Part shown: piece by piece, positions 41,785-49,410 of the stretch
How the letters are laid out: each line of letters starts with the position of its first letter
Position numbering within the stretch: position 1 is the first letter of the stretch
Assembly (NCBI GenBank): GCA_041687075.1
Contig: JAWLCO010000013.1
Coordinates: 1 to 49,410 of the forward strand
DNA from: ZC4RG25 sp041687075
Lineage (GTDB): Bacteria; Pseudomonadota; Alphaproteobacteria; Rhizobiales; Hyphomicrobiaceae
Direction: 5' to 3'
DNA: 49,410 nucleotides
The notes under the pieces: model-generated
Seen by the model: the letters and a program-made list of their open reading frames with translations, nothing else
The model's database searches: none
What the model was told of the DNA's origin: nothing
Made by a program: the position numbers and the translations under genes

Positions 41785-42888
41785 ATGATCGAGACGCGTG
41801 TGAACTTCGAGGCCGTCTCGTTTCACGACCTTCCCGGCTGGGAGGAGGACGACCACGCTGCCGCTCTGAAGGCGTTCCTCAACTCGTGCGAACGGCTGAC
41901 AGATGCGGCAGAACGAGGATCCCTCACAGATCCGGGCCGATGGGCGCCCCTGCTTGCGGTCTGTCGAGGAGCGCAGACCATCGGTGATGGGGCAGCGGAC
42001 GCGCGGCGCTTCTTTGAAACCCGCTTCACCCCGCATCGGGTGATTTACGATCGCAATAACGGATTGCTCACCGGCTATTACGAGCCGGTTCTTGCTGGCT
42101 CGCGCGTGCGGCAGGGCCCGTTTCAGATCCCCGTCTATCGCCGCCCGCCTGATCTCGTGAACTTGATGGACGAGTCGATGCGGGGCACGGCCGGCGAGGC
42201 GTTCACACACGCGCGCCGCACGAAGGATGGGCAGATCGTGCCCTATGCCGCGCGCGCCGAAATCGAAACGGGTTTGCTGTCTGACCGAGGCCTCGAGCTG
42301 CTCTATCTCGCCGATCCCGTCGATGCGTTCTTCATGCACATTCAGGGATCGGGTCTCGTCGAGCTGACGGACGGTACCAGCGTGCGCGTGAGCTATGATG
42401 GCAAGAACGGGCATCCCTACACGTCGATCGGCCGTTACCTGGTGGAAGCCGGTCTTTTCAGAGCGGACGAAGTCTCGCTCGACACTTTGAAGCAGTGGCT
42501 CCGCGCCGACCCCGAGCGAGGGCGAGAGGTGATGTGGCAGAACAGGTCCTACATCTTCTTCCGCGAGCTTACGGGTCCACAGGCGCAGTCGGCTCTCGGC
42601 ACCATGGATATTCCGCTTACGGCGGGCCGCAGTCTGGCGGTTGACGCAGGCGTTCACGCGATCGGCACGCCGGTTTACGTGGTGGCACCCGATCTCACCC
42701 ATACAGCCGCGGGCGGCCCATTCCGACGCCTGATGATCGCACAGGACGTGGGTTCGGCGATCAAGGGTCCCGAGCGCGGTGACATCTATTTCGGATCCGG
42801 CAGCGAGGCTGGTGACCGGGCGGGCAGGACGCGGCATGCGGGGAACTTCTTCGTCCTGCTGCCGCGCGGCAACGTGGGTCCGGCATAG
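41785..42888 (+). CDS. mltA: Membrane-bound lytic murein transglycosylase A
   Basis: Cleaves peptidoglycan glycan strands with formation of 1,6-anhydro muropeptides. The 367-residue protein has the MltA core (LLTGYYEPVLAGSRVRQGPF, PVYRRPPDL, AFFMHIQGSGLVEL, NRSYIFFREL) and a C-terminal 3D domain with the catalytic Asp region (RLMIAQDVGSAIKGPERGD). GGGAGG lies 5 bp before the ATG. No signal peptide or lipobox is visible, and an in-frame stop at 41719 rules out an upstream one. A Tim44-MltA-Smr order is common in the group. Confidence 0.93.
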   Translation: MIETRVNFEAVSFHDLPGWEEDDHAAALKAFLNSCERLTDAAERGSLTDPGRWAPLLAVCRGAQTIGDGAADARRFFETRFTPHRVIYDRNNGLLTGYYEPVLAGSRVRQGPFQIPVYRRPPDLVNLMDESMRGTAGEAFTHARRTKDGQIVPYAARAEIETGLLSDRGLELLYLADPVDAFFMHIQGSGLVELTDGTSVRVSYDGKNGHPYTSIGRYLVEAGLFRADEVSLDTLKQWLRADPERGREVMWQNRSYIFFRELTGPQAQSALGTMDIPLTAGRSLAVDAGVHAIGTPVYVVAPDLTHTAAGGPFRRLMIAQDVGSAIKGPERGDIYFGSGSEAGDRAGRTRHAGNFFVLLPRGNVGPA

Positions 42889-42893
42889 GTGCC

Positions 42894-43559
42894 ATGAGCC
42901 GGCCGGGCCGACCTCCCCGCTCGCAGCGGCGCCTCATCACACCGGAGGACGAGGCCCTTTGGTCATCCGTTGCGCGCAGTCTGAAGCCGGTCCGCAGGAA
43001 GGCGCGGGTGCACCCATCTGCAGACATGCCCATCCCGTCTGAGCCGTCTTGCGAGCCGCATGTCCCGGCAGAGCTGGAGCGCGAGCTGAAAGCGGCATCC
43101 CGGCCTCCGAAGACCAATCTGCCGGCTCCTGATCGTCAGCCGGGCCGTTCACAGGAACCTGTCCAGCCGCCGCCTCTGTCAGAATACGATCGCCGTCAGC
43201 TTCGTCGTATCGCCGGCGGGCGCATCGAGATCGAAGCCCGCATCGACCTGCACGGCATGCGGGCCGGCGAGGCGCATTCCGCGTTGCGGGGCTTCATCTT
43301 CTCTGCGCATGCCCGCGGGCGGCGGCACGTTCTCGTGATCACGGGAAAAGGCAGCGGCCCTGATCTCCGTGACCGCCCCTTCGATCTGGCGGATCGATCG
43401 GACCGTGGGGTACTGAAGCGCAGCGTCCCCTTATGGCTGGCCGAGCCCGAGTTGCGCTCGGTCGTCGTCAGCTTCACTGAGGCGCATCCCCGACACGGCG
43501 GGGAAGGGGCCCTTTATGTCCAGCTCCGCAGCCGACGGCAGCCCGGGCATCGGGAGTGA
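42894..43559 (+). CDS. Smr-domain protein
   Basis: A 221-residue protein with a Pro/Arg-rich disordered N-terminal half and a C-terminal Smr domain (about residues 115-215). The domain has the core IDLHGMRAGEAHSALRGFI, GRRHVLVITGKGSG (the GKG nucleic-acid loop) and a conserved closing region. Smr domains nick DNA or cleave RNA in other proteins; this one belongs to the stand-alone alphaproteobacterial type. It starts 5 bp after the mltA stop and is likely cotranscribed with it. It is convergent with the IalB-like gene, 3 bp away. Confidence 0.9.
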   Translation: MSRPGRPPRSQRRLITPEDEALWSSVARSLKPVRRKARVHPSADMPIPSEPSCEPHVPAELERELKAASRPPKTNLPAPDRQPGRSQEPVQPPPLSEYDRRQLRRIAGGRIEIEARIDLHGMRAGEAHSALRGFIFSAHARGRRHVLVITGKGSGPDLRDRPFDLADRSDRGVLKRSVPLWLAEPELRSVVVSFTEAHPRHGGEGALYVQLRSRRQPGHRE

Positions 43560-43562
43560 ATG

Positions 43563-44069
43563 CTATTCGCACCGGGTCGTCAGCGTCTGCACTGCCTTCA
43601 TGACGCCCATCAGCGAGAATGTGTCCCTGGTCGTCGCCCCCTGCTCGGAGATGCCCTCCACGATCATCGTGGAGCCCCGCTTCATCGCCTCGAGCAGCTT
43701 CAACTCCTCGATGGGATTGCTCACGAACGCGCGATCCTCGTGAGTAAAGAGCTTATAGCTGTCGTTGCCGACGGTGACGGTGGCTTCGGAGCCATCTTTG
43801 AACGGGTAGCCGATCTTGATGCTCAGCTCGGTGCGCACCCCGTCTTTCGGCCAGGCGGAAATGTAGAAGTAAGCCGGGTCGCGCTTAATGCCCGCCGGCT
43901 CGCTGGACTGCGCGGTGGTGGCGGCGAAGCAGAGACGCTCACCCGAACCCTCGTGTGAGTAAAAATGCCAGTCGTTGAACGAGTCGACCAGCTTCGTCTG
44001 CGCGTTTGCGCCAACGGCAGTAGCGATCAGAATGATGGCGGTGGCTGTCGAGCGGATAAGTCCTCGCAT
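43563..44069 (-). CDS. IalB (invasion-associated locus B)-like secreted protein
   Basis: A 168-residue exported protein. From ATG 44069 (GAGGTGA upstream) it has a signal peptide of about 24 residues (IILIATAVGANAQ). The IalB pattern follows: DWHFYSHEGSGERLCFAAT, an ISAWPKDGVRTELSIKIGYP block, FTHEDRAFV and LLEAMKRGSTMIVEG. Two Cys (in RLCFAA and near the C-terminus, TTRCE) could form a disulfide. IalB proteins are widespread in free-living alphaproteobacteria, so this is no sign of pathogenicity. The frame extends upstream to 44294, but that portion has no family similarity. Confidence 0.88.
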   Translation of the reverse strand: MRGLIRSTATAIILIATAVGANAQTKLVDSFNDWHFYSHEGSGERLCFAATTAQSSEPAGIKRDPAYFYISAWPKDGVRTELSIKIGYPFKDGSEATVTVGNDSYKLFTHEDRAFVSNPIEELKLLEAMKRGSTMIVEGISEQGATTRDTFSLMGVMKAVQTLTTRCE

Positions 44070-44143
44070 TTCACCTCGCGAATTGGTACCGCAGCAGAAA
44101 TCCAAAATCCTACGGAACTTATAGTGATTTGCTGCAGGGCCTG

Positions 44144-44683
44144 TCACGATGATGTTTTGCGCACAGTTTCCGCGGCACTTACCGGGCGTTCCGGGAATTG
44201 CGCCAGGGTCCTGATGCGATCGTACATGACGATGGCCCCGGCCATGGCGACATTGATGCAAAATGCCGTCGGGATCCTGACGACGAAATCGCACCGCGCC
44301 AGCAGTGGCTCGGAGAGCGAGCCCCGCTCCGGACCGAGCACATAGGCCGCCCGCAAAGGATGATAAAAGCTCGGCAAATCTATGGCATTCTCGGTCAGCT
44401 CGATGCCGACGAGCTTACAGCCCTGCGGCAGCACCATCTCGTCGATGCTCGCCCAGTTGTAGTGCGGCAGGTGCCATTGCCCCTTTGACGTGTCTGCACG
44501 GGCTTCGAGCGCCTGATAGGTCGCACCGACGGTGAAGGTAAAGCTCGCCCCGAAGGCGTGGGCCGAGCGCATGAGATTGCCCAGGTTCAGAGCCTTGGAC
44601 ATGCGCTCGGCGCCGATGGCGAAGTAGCCGCGTGGCTTCGGCGGCCAGCCCTGACGGAAATCGTTCTGGCTTCGCTGGCTCAT
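44144..44683 (-). CDS. SpoU/TrmH-family (SPOUT) RNA methyltransferase
   Basis: A 179-residue SAM-dependent RNA methyltransferase of the trefoil-knot class. The three motifs are in order: NLGNLMRSAHAFGA (Arg-containing motif 1), AAYVLGPERGSLSEPLL (motif 2) and IPTAFCINVAMAGAIVMYDR (motif 3, knot). It lacks the N-terminal L30e-like RNA-binding extension of RlmB. The target is probably a tRNA or rRNA 2'-O position, but not identifiable. It is upstream of the IalB-like gene on the same strand and divergent from the oxidoreductase gene. Confidence 0.9.
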   Translation of the reverse strand: MSQRSQNDFRQGWPPKPRGYFAIGAERMSKALNLGNLMRSAHAFGASFTFTVGATYQALEARADTSKGQWHLPHYNWASIDEMVLPQGCKLVGIELTENAIDLPSFYHPLRAAYVLGPERGSLSEPLLARCDFVVRIPTAFCINVAMAGAIVMYDRIRTLAQFPERPVSAAETVRKTSS

Positions 44684-44779
44684 GACACTCGTTGTGCGTG
44701 CCGGGATTGGATCGTCCCGGCGTTAGCCGTAACGTTCGGCGCTGTCCAAGCAGCCGAATTCGTGTAGAGGAGGTGTCAT

Positions 44780-45754
44780 ATGAGAGCGGCCTTGTGCAAG
44801 TCCCTGAACGGCCCAGAAGGGATTGCGATCGAGGATCTTCCAGATCCGCTGCCCGGCCCTCGCGAGGTGCGGATCCGGGTTCAGGCCGCCGCGCTCAACT
44901 TCCTCGACACGCTCATCACCCGCGGCAAGTACCAGTACAAGCCGGACCTGCCGTTCTCGCCGGGGGCCGAGATTGCGGGCGAAATCGATAGGGTCGGCGA
45001 CGAGGTGCAGGGATTTTCGCCAGGGCAGCGCGTGTGTGCCTATCTCGGATGGGGTGGCGCACGGGAGCTGGTGATCGCGCGTCCCGAGCACGTGATCCCG
45101 GTGCCGGACGAGGTCAGCGATACCATCGCTGCGGGCGTCAATGTGACCTACGGCACGGCCGTGCACGGCCTGAGGGATCGGGCGCGGCTGAAGCCCGGCG
45201 AGACGGTTGCTGTCCTCGGCGCGGCGGGCGGTGCGGGTCTCGCGGCCGTCGAGGTGGCAAAGCAACTCGGCGCGAGAGTCATTGCTGTCGCCTCTTCACC
45301 GGAGAAGCTGGACATCTGCCGTCAGCATGGCGCGGACCTGCTGTTGAACTATACCGCGACAGACCTGAAGCAGGGCCTGCGCGACCTGACGGATGGTCGT
45401 GGCGCCGACGTGGTCTACGATTGCGTCGGCGGTGATCATGCCGAGCCCGCGCTGCGCTCCACCGCGCGGATGGGCCGCTTCTGCGTCGTCGGGTTCGCGG
45501 CCGGCGCGATTCCGCGAATTCCGCTTAACCTGGTTCTCCTCAAGAGCTGCGATATCGTCGGCGTTTTCTGGGGCGAGTCTGCGCGCCGAAATCCCGAAGG
45601 ACACCGGAACAACATTGAGACTGTACTGAAATGGGTTGCGGCAGGAGAGCTGAGACCGCACACTCACGCCGCGCTGCCGCTGGGGGATACAGCGGAGGCG
45701 ATCCGGATGCTGGATCGGCGCGAGGCCGCCGGCAAGGTGATCGTCACGATGTAA
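44780..45754 (+). CDS. Zinc-less NADPH:quinone oxidoreductase (MDR family)
   Basis: A 324-residue medium-chain dehydrogenase. The N-terminal GroES-like half (LNFLDTLITRGKYQYKPDLP, SPGAEIAGEIDRVG) lacks the zinc-ligand Cys/His pattern of alcohol dehydrogenases. The Rossmann half has the nucleotide-binding VLGAAGGAGLAAVEVAKQLG near residue 154 and a conserved DVVYDCVGGDHAEPALRS. GAGGAGGTG precedes the ATG. Such enzymes reduce quinones or enones with NADPH; the substrate is unspecified. It is the first plus-strand gene of the right-hand block. Confidence 0.9.
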   Translation: MRAALCKSLNGPEGIAIEDLPDPLPGPREVRIRVQAAALNFLDTLITRGKYQYKPDLPFSPGAEIAGEIDRVGDEVQGFSPGQRVCAYLGWGGARELVIARPEHVIPVPDEVSDTIAAGVNVTYGTAVHGLRDRARLKPGETVAVLGAAGGAGLAAVEVAKQLGARVIAVASSPEKLDICRQHGADLLLNYTATDLKQGLRDLTDGRGADVVYDCVGGDHAEPALRSTARMGRFCVVGFAAGAIPRIPLNLVLLKSCDIVGVFWGESARRNPEGHRNNIETVLKWVAAGELRPHTHAALPLGDTAEAIRMLDRREAAGKVIVTM

Positions 45755-45830
45755 TCCGATCGCGGAAGGCGCTTATACGTGCGCAATTGAACGGGGTCGA
45801 GCTCGCGCTCGATCGATCTAGGGAGACTCC

Positions 45831-46796
45831 ATGAAAACGAAACTTCTGTCGGCACTGGTGGCACTGAGCGTTGGTGCGTTCGTTGCCGGACCCGCCACCG
45901 CCCAGAACAAGCAGCTGACGATCGCAACGGGCGGTACCGGTGGCGTCTACTATCCGCTCGGCGGCGGCCTGGGGAACATTCTCGGCAAGGAGCTTGCAGG
46001 TGTAACGGCGACAGCGGAAGTCACCGGCGGCTCCGTCGACAACATGAAGCTCGTCGGCTCAGGCCGCTCGGATATCGCCTTCTCGCAGGTCGACGCTGCC
46101 TGGGATGCGATCAACGGAACGGGCAAGTTCCCGAGCAAGCTGCCCGTGAAGGCGCTCGCCGTGCTCTATCCGAACCACATGCACGTGGTCACCGTGGATG
46201 GCACCGGCATCGAGAAGATCGAGGATTTGAAAGGCAAGCGCGTCTCCACCGGCTCGCCGGGCAGCGCGACGGAGGTGTTCGCCTTCCGCGTACTGGAAGC
46301 AGCCGGCGTCGATCCTGAGAAAGACATCGAGAAGGCGCGCCTGGGCGTCGCTGAGAGCGTGAACGCCATCAAGGACAACAAGATCCAGGCCTTTTTCTGG
46401 GTCGGCGGTCTGCCGACGGCAGCGGTGACGGACCTTGCGGCGACTCCGAACACCAAGATCAAGTTCATCGAGATTTCGCATCTGACGCCGAAGATGAACG
46501 AGAAGTACGGTCCGCTCTACGCCGAGGCGGTCATCCCCAAGGAGACCTACACGGGGATGGAGCAGGACGCGAACAACATCACGGTCTGGAACATCCTGGC
46601 GGTGAATGACGAGATGCCGGAGGAACTTGCCTACGACATCACCAGGGTCACCTTCGAGAAGCGCGAGGAGCTCGCGCAGGTCCACAAGGAGGCGCTGAAC
46701 ATCAAGCCGGAGCTGCAGTCGGTGAAGCGGTCCGGCATTCCGTTCCATGCGGGCGCGCTCAAGTACTTCAGCGAGAAGGGCATCAAGGTCGACTGA
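45831..46796 (+). CDS. TAXI-family TRAP transporter solute-binding protein
   Basis: A 321-residue periplasmic substrate receptor. The signal peptide is residues 1-25 (ALSVGAFVAGPATAQ). The TAXI signature is LTIATGGTGGVYYPLGGGLG near residues 29-48, followed by VTGGSVDNMKLVGSGRSDIA and the rest of a type II binding fold. AGGGAG precedes the ATG. It pairs with the fused permease gene 111 bp downstream. TAXI-TRAP substrates known elsewhere are mostly dicarboxylates and glutamate, but this ligand cannot be predicted. A short inverted repeat (TCGAGC-TCGC-GCTCGA, 45797-45812) lies in the leader. Confidence 0.93.
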   Translation: MKTKLLSALVALSVGAFVAGPATAQNKQLTIATGGTGGVYYPLGGGLGNILGKELAGVTATAEVTGGSVDNMKLVGSGRSDIAFSQVDAAWDAINGTGKFPSKLPVKALAVLYPNHMHVVTVDGTGIEKIEDLKGKRVSTGSPGSATEVFAFRVLEAAGVDPEKDIEKARLGVAESVNAIKDNKIQAFFWVGGLPTAAVTDLAATPNTKIKFIEISHLTPKMNEKYGPLYAEAVIPKETYTGMEQDANNITVWNILAVNDEMPEELAYDITRVTFEKREELAQVHKEALNIKPELQSVKRSGIPFHAGALKYFSEKGIKVD

Positions 46797-46826
46797 TCGA
46801 GCCTGCCGTTTCTCGCACGATTGGCG

Positions 46827-46860
46827 GTCACCGGGCCCCTTGAGCCCGGTGACTCGTTTT
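46827..46860 (+). terminator. Intercistronic hairpin/attenuator between TRAP genes
   Basis: GTCACCGGGC (46827-46836) and GCCCGGTGAC (46844-46853) form a perfect 10-bp stem with loop CCCTTGA, followed by TCGTTTT. It lies 30 bp after the binding-protein stop and would partly stop transcription, giving more receptor than permease. Confidence 0.75.
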
Positions 46861-46907
46861 CCGCACCGCGAATTCGCGAAATCACAAGCCTTTAAGGGAG
46901 GCTAACG

Positions 46908-49133
46908 TTGACGGGGACCAGGGATGGCGCACCCGCTGCCGGAGTGACCGAGAGCACTTCGGCCGCAACCGACACGGCGACCGAGCCCGATCGCAAGGTT
47001 ATCGAGCATTACATCGAGGAGGAGGAAGGCGCGCTCAATCGGGTCAGCGGGCTTGTCGGAATGGCGGTCACCGCTATCGCGGTGGGCGTGTCGCTGTTCC
47101 ACATTTATGCCGCCTACGACATTGTCCCGGCCTATATCCTGCGGCCGGTTCACGTGGCCTGCGTCTTGTTTCTCGTCTTTCTGCTCTTCCCGGTAACACC
47201 GAGCATGCGCGACCGCATCCGGTGGTGGGACTGGCTGCTGGCGTTCGCAAGCCTGGGCGTCATCGTCTACATCCTGATGCAGGGCGAGGAATTCGGCGAT
47301 CGCGCGATCATGCCGGAGCCGATGGACGTCGTTGTCGGCGTGGTTCTCATTGCGCTGCTGTTGGAAGGAACGCGGAGGGCGACAGGCTTCATCATGCCTG
47401 CCGTTTCGGTCGTTTTCATCCTCTACGCCCTGTTCGGCAATTATCTGGATGATCCCTGGACCCATCGTGGCTATCCGCCTGACCGGCTTGTCGGCCACCT
47501 CTATATGACGCTCGAAGGCATCTTCGGCACGACGGTGGACGTATCCTCGAGCCTCATCATCTTGTTCACGATTTTCGGCGCCGTCCTGCAGGTTTCAGGC
47601 GCGGGGAAGTTCTTCATCGACTTCTCGTTCGCGGCCATGGGCGGGAAACGGAACTCGGCCGGCCGCGCCGTCGTGATGTCGTCGTTCCTGCTGGGTGGTC
47701 CGTCGGGCTCCGGCGTGGCGACCACGGTCACGATCGGCACGGTGGCCTATCCGCTACTGGCCAAGGCCGGATATGAGAAGAACGCCGCCGGTGGACTGCT
47801 CGCTGCGGGCGGCCTGGGCGCCATCATCTCGCCGCCGGTTCTCGGTGCCGCGGCTTTCCTCATCGCCGAATTCCTCAAGATCTCGTACTTCGACGTGATC
47901 CTGATGGCGATCATCCCGACGCTGCTCTACTACTTGGCGATCTGGGCGATGGTCGAGGTCGACGCCAGCAAGCATGGCGGTGCCGGCGAGCTGATGGTCG
48001 AGAAGGGAACGCTTTGGCGGCTGTTCGCCGGCTACTGGTTCCACTTCGGATCGCTCATATCGATCATCGCCTTCATGCTGCTCGGCTTTTCGCCCGTGCT
48101 GGCCGTGTTCTGGGCAACCATGCTGGCCATCGGCTCCAGTGCGATCCGGCCAGATACGGCGCTGGTACCGCGCGTCGTCGTTGGCGCGACGATTGCCGTC
48201 GGGGTTGTGCTCTCCGCGACCGGGTTTGCGGACAGCAATGCCTTTTCGCTGACCGTCTTCACGGCACTGGCGCTCGCGGCTGCGGTCGGTCTGTTCCTGC
48301 CGCAGATTGCGCCGGTTGCCGCCCGCCTGGTGCAGGCGCTGCGTGATGGCACGACCGGCGTGCTCAATGTGGCCGCGACCTGTGCGACGGCGGGTATCAT
48401 CGTCGGTGTCGTGACCCTCACGGGACTGGCGCAGCGGTTCGCCGACATCATCATCGGCTATGCGCAAGGCAGTCTGCTGCTGACGACGCTGTTCACGGCA
48501 GCCATCGTCTGGATCGTCGGGCTCGCCGTGCCCGTAACGGCGTCATACATCATGTGCGCGGTCATAGCGGCGCCGGCCCTTATCAAGCTCGGCGTGCCGG
48601 ATTTCGCGGCGCACATGTTCATCTTCTACTACGCCGTGCTGTCGGAGGTTTCGCCGCCAACAGCTTTGTCACCCTTCGCGGCCGCGGCCATTACGGGCGG
48701 CAATCCGTACATCACGACGCTGCAGTCCTGGAAGTACACGATGCCGGCATTCCTCGTGCCATTCGTGTTCGTCGTCGATCCGCAAGGTGTCGGGCTGCTG
48801 CTGCATATGCCGGACGGACGGGGCTGGGTCGACGTGGTAGAAATCACACTGACGGTTGCCGCCGGCATTGTGGCGCTCGCTTTCGCGCTGCAGCGGTGGA
48901 TGATGAGACGGAATACGGCGCTCGAAACGGCGCTGTTCTGGGGGGCCGGTCTGCTGTTGGTGTTCCCGGTGGTGCTCGACGCGATGCTGGCCCCGCTGAC
49001 GGGCATTCAGCTCACCGCCGAAATCCCCGGCCTCCGCATCGCCTGGAGTGTGCCGCTCGGCCTTGGGCTGGGTGCACTCGCGGTCGTGCTGCAGCGGCTG
49101 AGGCGGCGGGCCGATCAGCCCGCTCCTGCTTGA
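46908..49133 (+). CDS. TRAP transporter fused permease (DctQM/TAXI-type)
   Basis: A 741-residue inner-membrane permease fusing the small (DctQ, ~4 helices) and large (DctM, ~12 helices) TRAP subunits. The start is a TTG at 46908 with a strong AAGGGAGG 7 bp upstream. The first 45 residues are acidic and cytosolic. The conserved DctM core is GGPSGSGVATTVTIGTVAYP and GGLLAAGGLGAIISPPVLG near residues 265-315. GVVTLTGLAQRFADIIIGYA follows in the C-terminal half. It works with the TAXI receptor upstream in ion-gradient-driven uptake. It is convergent with the threonine aldolase gene, 12 bp away. Confidence 0.93.
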   Translation: MTGTRDGAPAAGVTESTSAATDTATEPDRKVIEHYIEEEEGALNRVSGLVGMAVTAIAVGVSLFHIYAAYDIVPAYILRPVHVACVLFLVFLLFPVTPSMRDRIRWWDWLLAFASLGVIVYILMQGEEFGDRAIMPEPMDVVVGVVLIALLLEGTRRATGFIMPAVSVVFILYALFGNYLDDPWTHRGYPPDRLVGHLYMTLEGIFGTTVDVSSSLIILFTIFGAVLQVSGAGKFFIDFSFAAMGGKRNSAGRAVVMSSFLLGGPSGSGVATTVTIGTVAYPLLAKAGYEKNAAGGLLAAGGLGAIISPPVLGAAAFLIAEFLKISYFDVILMAIIPTLLYYLAIWAMVEVDASKHGGAGELMVEKGTLWRLFAGYWFHFGSLISIIAFMLLGFSPVLAVFWATMLAIGSSAIRPDTALVPRVVVGATIAVGVVLSATGFADSNAFSLTVFTALALAAAVGLFLPQIAPVAARLVQALRDGTTGVLNVAATCATAGIIVGVVTLTGLAQRFADIIIGYAQGSLLLTTLFTAAIVWIVGLAVPVTASYIMCAVIAAPALIKLGVPDFAAHMFIFYYAVLSEVSPPTALSPFAAAAITGGNPYITTLQSWKYTMPAFLVPFVFVVDPQGVGLLLHMPDGRGWVDVVEITLTVAAGIVALAFALQRWMMRRNTALETALFWGAGLLLVFPVVLDAMLAPLTGIQLTAEIPGLRIAWSVPLGLGLGALAVVLQRLRRRADQPAPA

Positions 49134-49145
49134 AATCCCGGGCGA

Positions 49146-49410
49146 TCACGACAGAACGCGGCGGAGAGCAGCCGCCGCGTTCTCGACGTCCTCGCGTGAT
49201 ACGTCGAGATGCGTGACGGCGCGGATCATGCCGCCGTAGGACGTTCCCATCCGAACATTCTCGGCGAGCAGCGCTTCGGTGACCGCCCTGGTGGACCGAC
49301 TCGTGCCGCTGACGTCAAAGTAGACGATATTCGTCTCGGGTTCCGTCATAAGCGTGATCCCGGGGATCTCCCGGATGCGCGCTGCCAGCAGCGCGGCATT
49401 GGCATGATCC
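49146..49410 (-). CDS. ltaE: Low-specificity L-threonine aldolase, C-terminal end (cut by window edge)
   Basis: PLP enzyme that splits L-threonine or L-allo-threonine into glycine and acetaldehyde. Only the last ~87 residues are in the window; the frame enters at codon 49407-49409 and continues past the right edge. The C-terminal pattern of the family is visible: TNIVYFDVSG, then RMGTSYGGMIRAVTHLDVSR and a final EDVENAAAALRRVL. The PLP lysine lies outside the window, so the assignment rests on this C-terminal pattern alone. Confidence 0.8.
   Translation of the reverse strand, partial: DHANAALLAARIREIPGITLMTEPETNIVYFDVSGTSRSTRAVTEALLAENVRMGTSYGGMIRAVTHLDVSREDVENAAAALRRVLS

Noticed and set aside
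45797..45812. TCGAGC-TCGC-GCTCGA as an operator for the TRAP operon
   Set aside because: Six-bp arms in GC-rich DNA are common by chance; I keep it only as a note.

Overview
The window is a chromosomal segment of an alphaproteobacterium, most likely of the order Hyphomicrobiales (Rhizobiales). It is GC-rich (roughly 60-65% by eye) and densely packed. The gene order lolA-ftsK, leuS-lptE-holA, parB-parA-rsmG-mnmG-mnmE, rho-hemJ-hemE and ppsR-maf-coaE-dnaQ-secB-fxsA-tim44-mltA-smr is the conserved neighbourhood of the replication origin in this group. I see no rRNA, tRNA, CRISPR array, transposase or integrase.

Layout. 1-2.5 kb: the end of hemH, a UbiH-type hydroxylase, and a lower-GC NYN-domain gene with its own promoter (possible foreign insertion). 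2.7-5.6 kb: tesB, then glnK-amtB behind a candidate sigma-54 promoter. 5.6-8.0 kb: an L,D-transpeptidase, an orphan OmpR-type regulator, a cyclic-nucleotide-binding-like protein and a 321-bp spacer full of inverted repeats. 8.0-16.4 kb (minus strand): lolA, ftsK, a DapC-type aminotransferase, an unrecognised protein with a LURP-one/tubby-like look, a cytochrome c overlapping a periplasmic sugar-dehydrogenase-like protein, and a YggS protein. 16.6-22.9 kb (plus): leuS-lptE-holA, a PfkB kinase, and a secreted Arg/Tyr repeat protein. 23.0-36.2 kb (mostly minus): coaA-hisE, parB-parA-rsmG-mnmG, mnmE, a DUF255 protein and an acetyltransferase, rho, and hemE-hemJ. 36.2-36.6 kb: candidate oriC. 36.6-43.6 kb (mostly plus): ppsR, maf, coaE, dnaQ, secB (minus), fxsA (minus), tim44-like, mltA, smr. 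43.6-49.4 kb: an IalB-like protein, a SPOUT methyltransferase, a quinone oxidoreductase, a TAXI-type TRAP transporter, and the end of a threonine aldolase gene.

How it fits together. The 402-bp gap between divergent hemE and ppsR carries a cluster of DnaA-box-like 9-mers, including one exact Caulobacter G-box, plus GANTC methylation sites and an AT-richer flank. Most genes on each side point away from it. Two 14-bp palindromes that are near-perfect parS sites lie 7.4 and 9.6 kb to the left, beside parAB. The window therefore appears to hold both the origin and the centromere. The rest is mainly housekeeping: tRNA modification, tRNA charging, DNA replication, CoA and heme synthesis, envelope biogenesis and protein export. 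Nitrogen regulation (glnK-amtB) and TRAP uptake are added to this.

The least explained items are the Arg/Tyr repeat protein (22128-22937), the hairpin-rich spacer downstream of lolA (7724-8044), the lower-GC NYN gene and its palindromic upstream region, and the LURP-like hypothetical protein (12943-13833). No complete, obviously new multigene system is visible.
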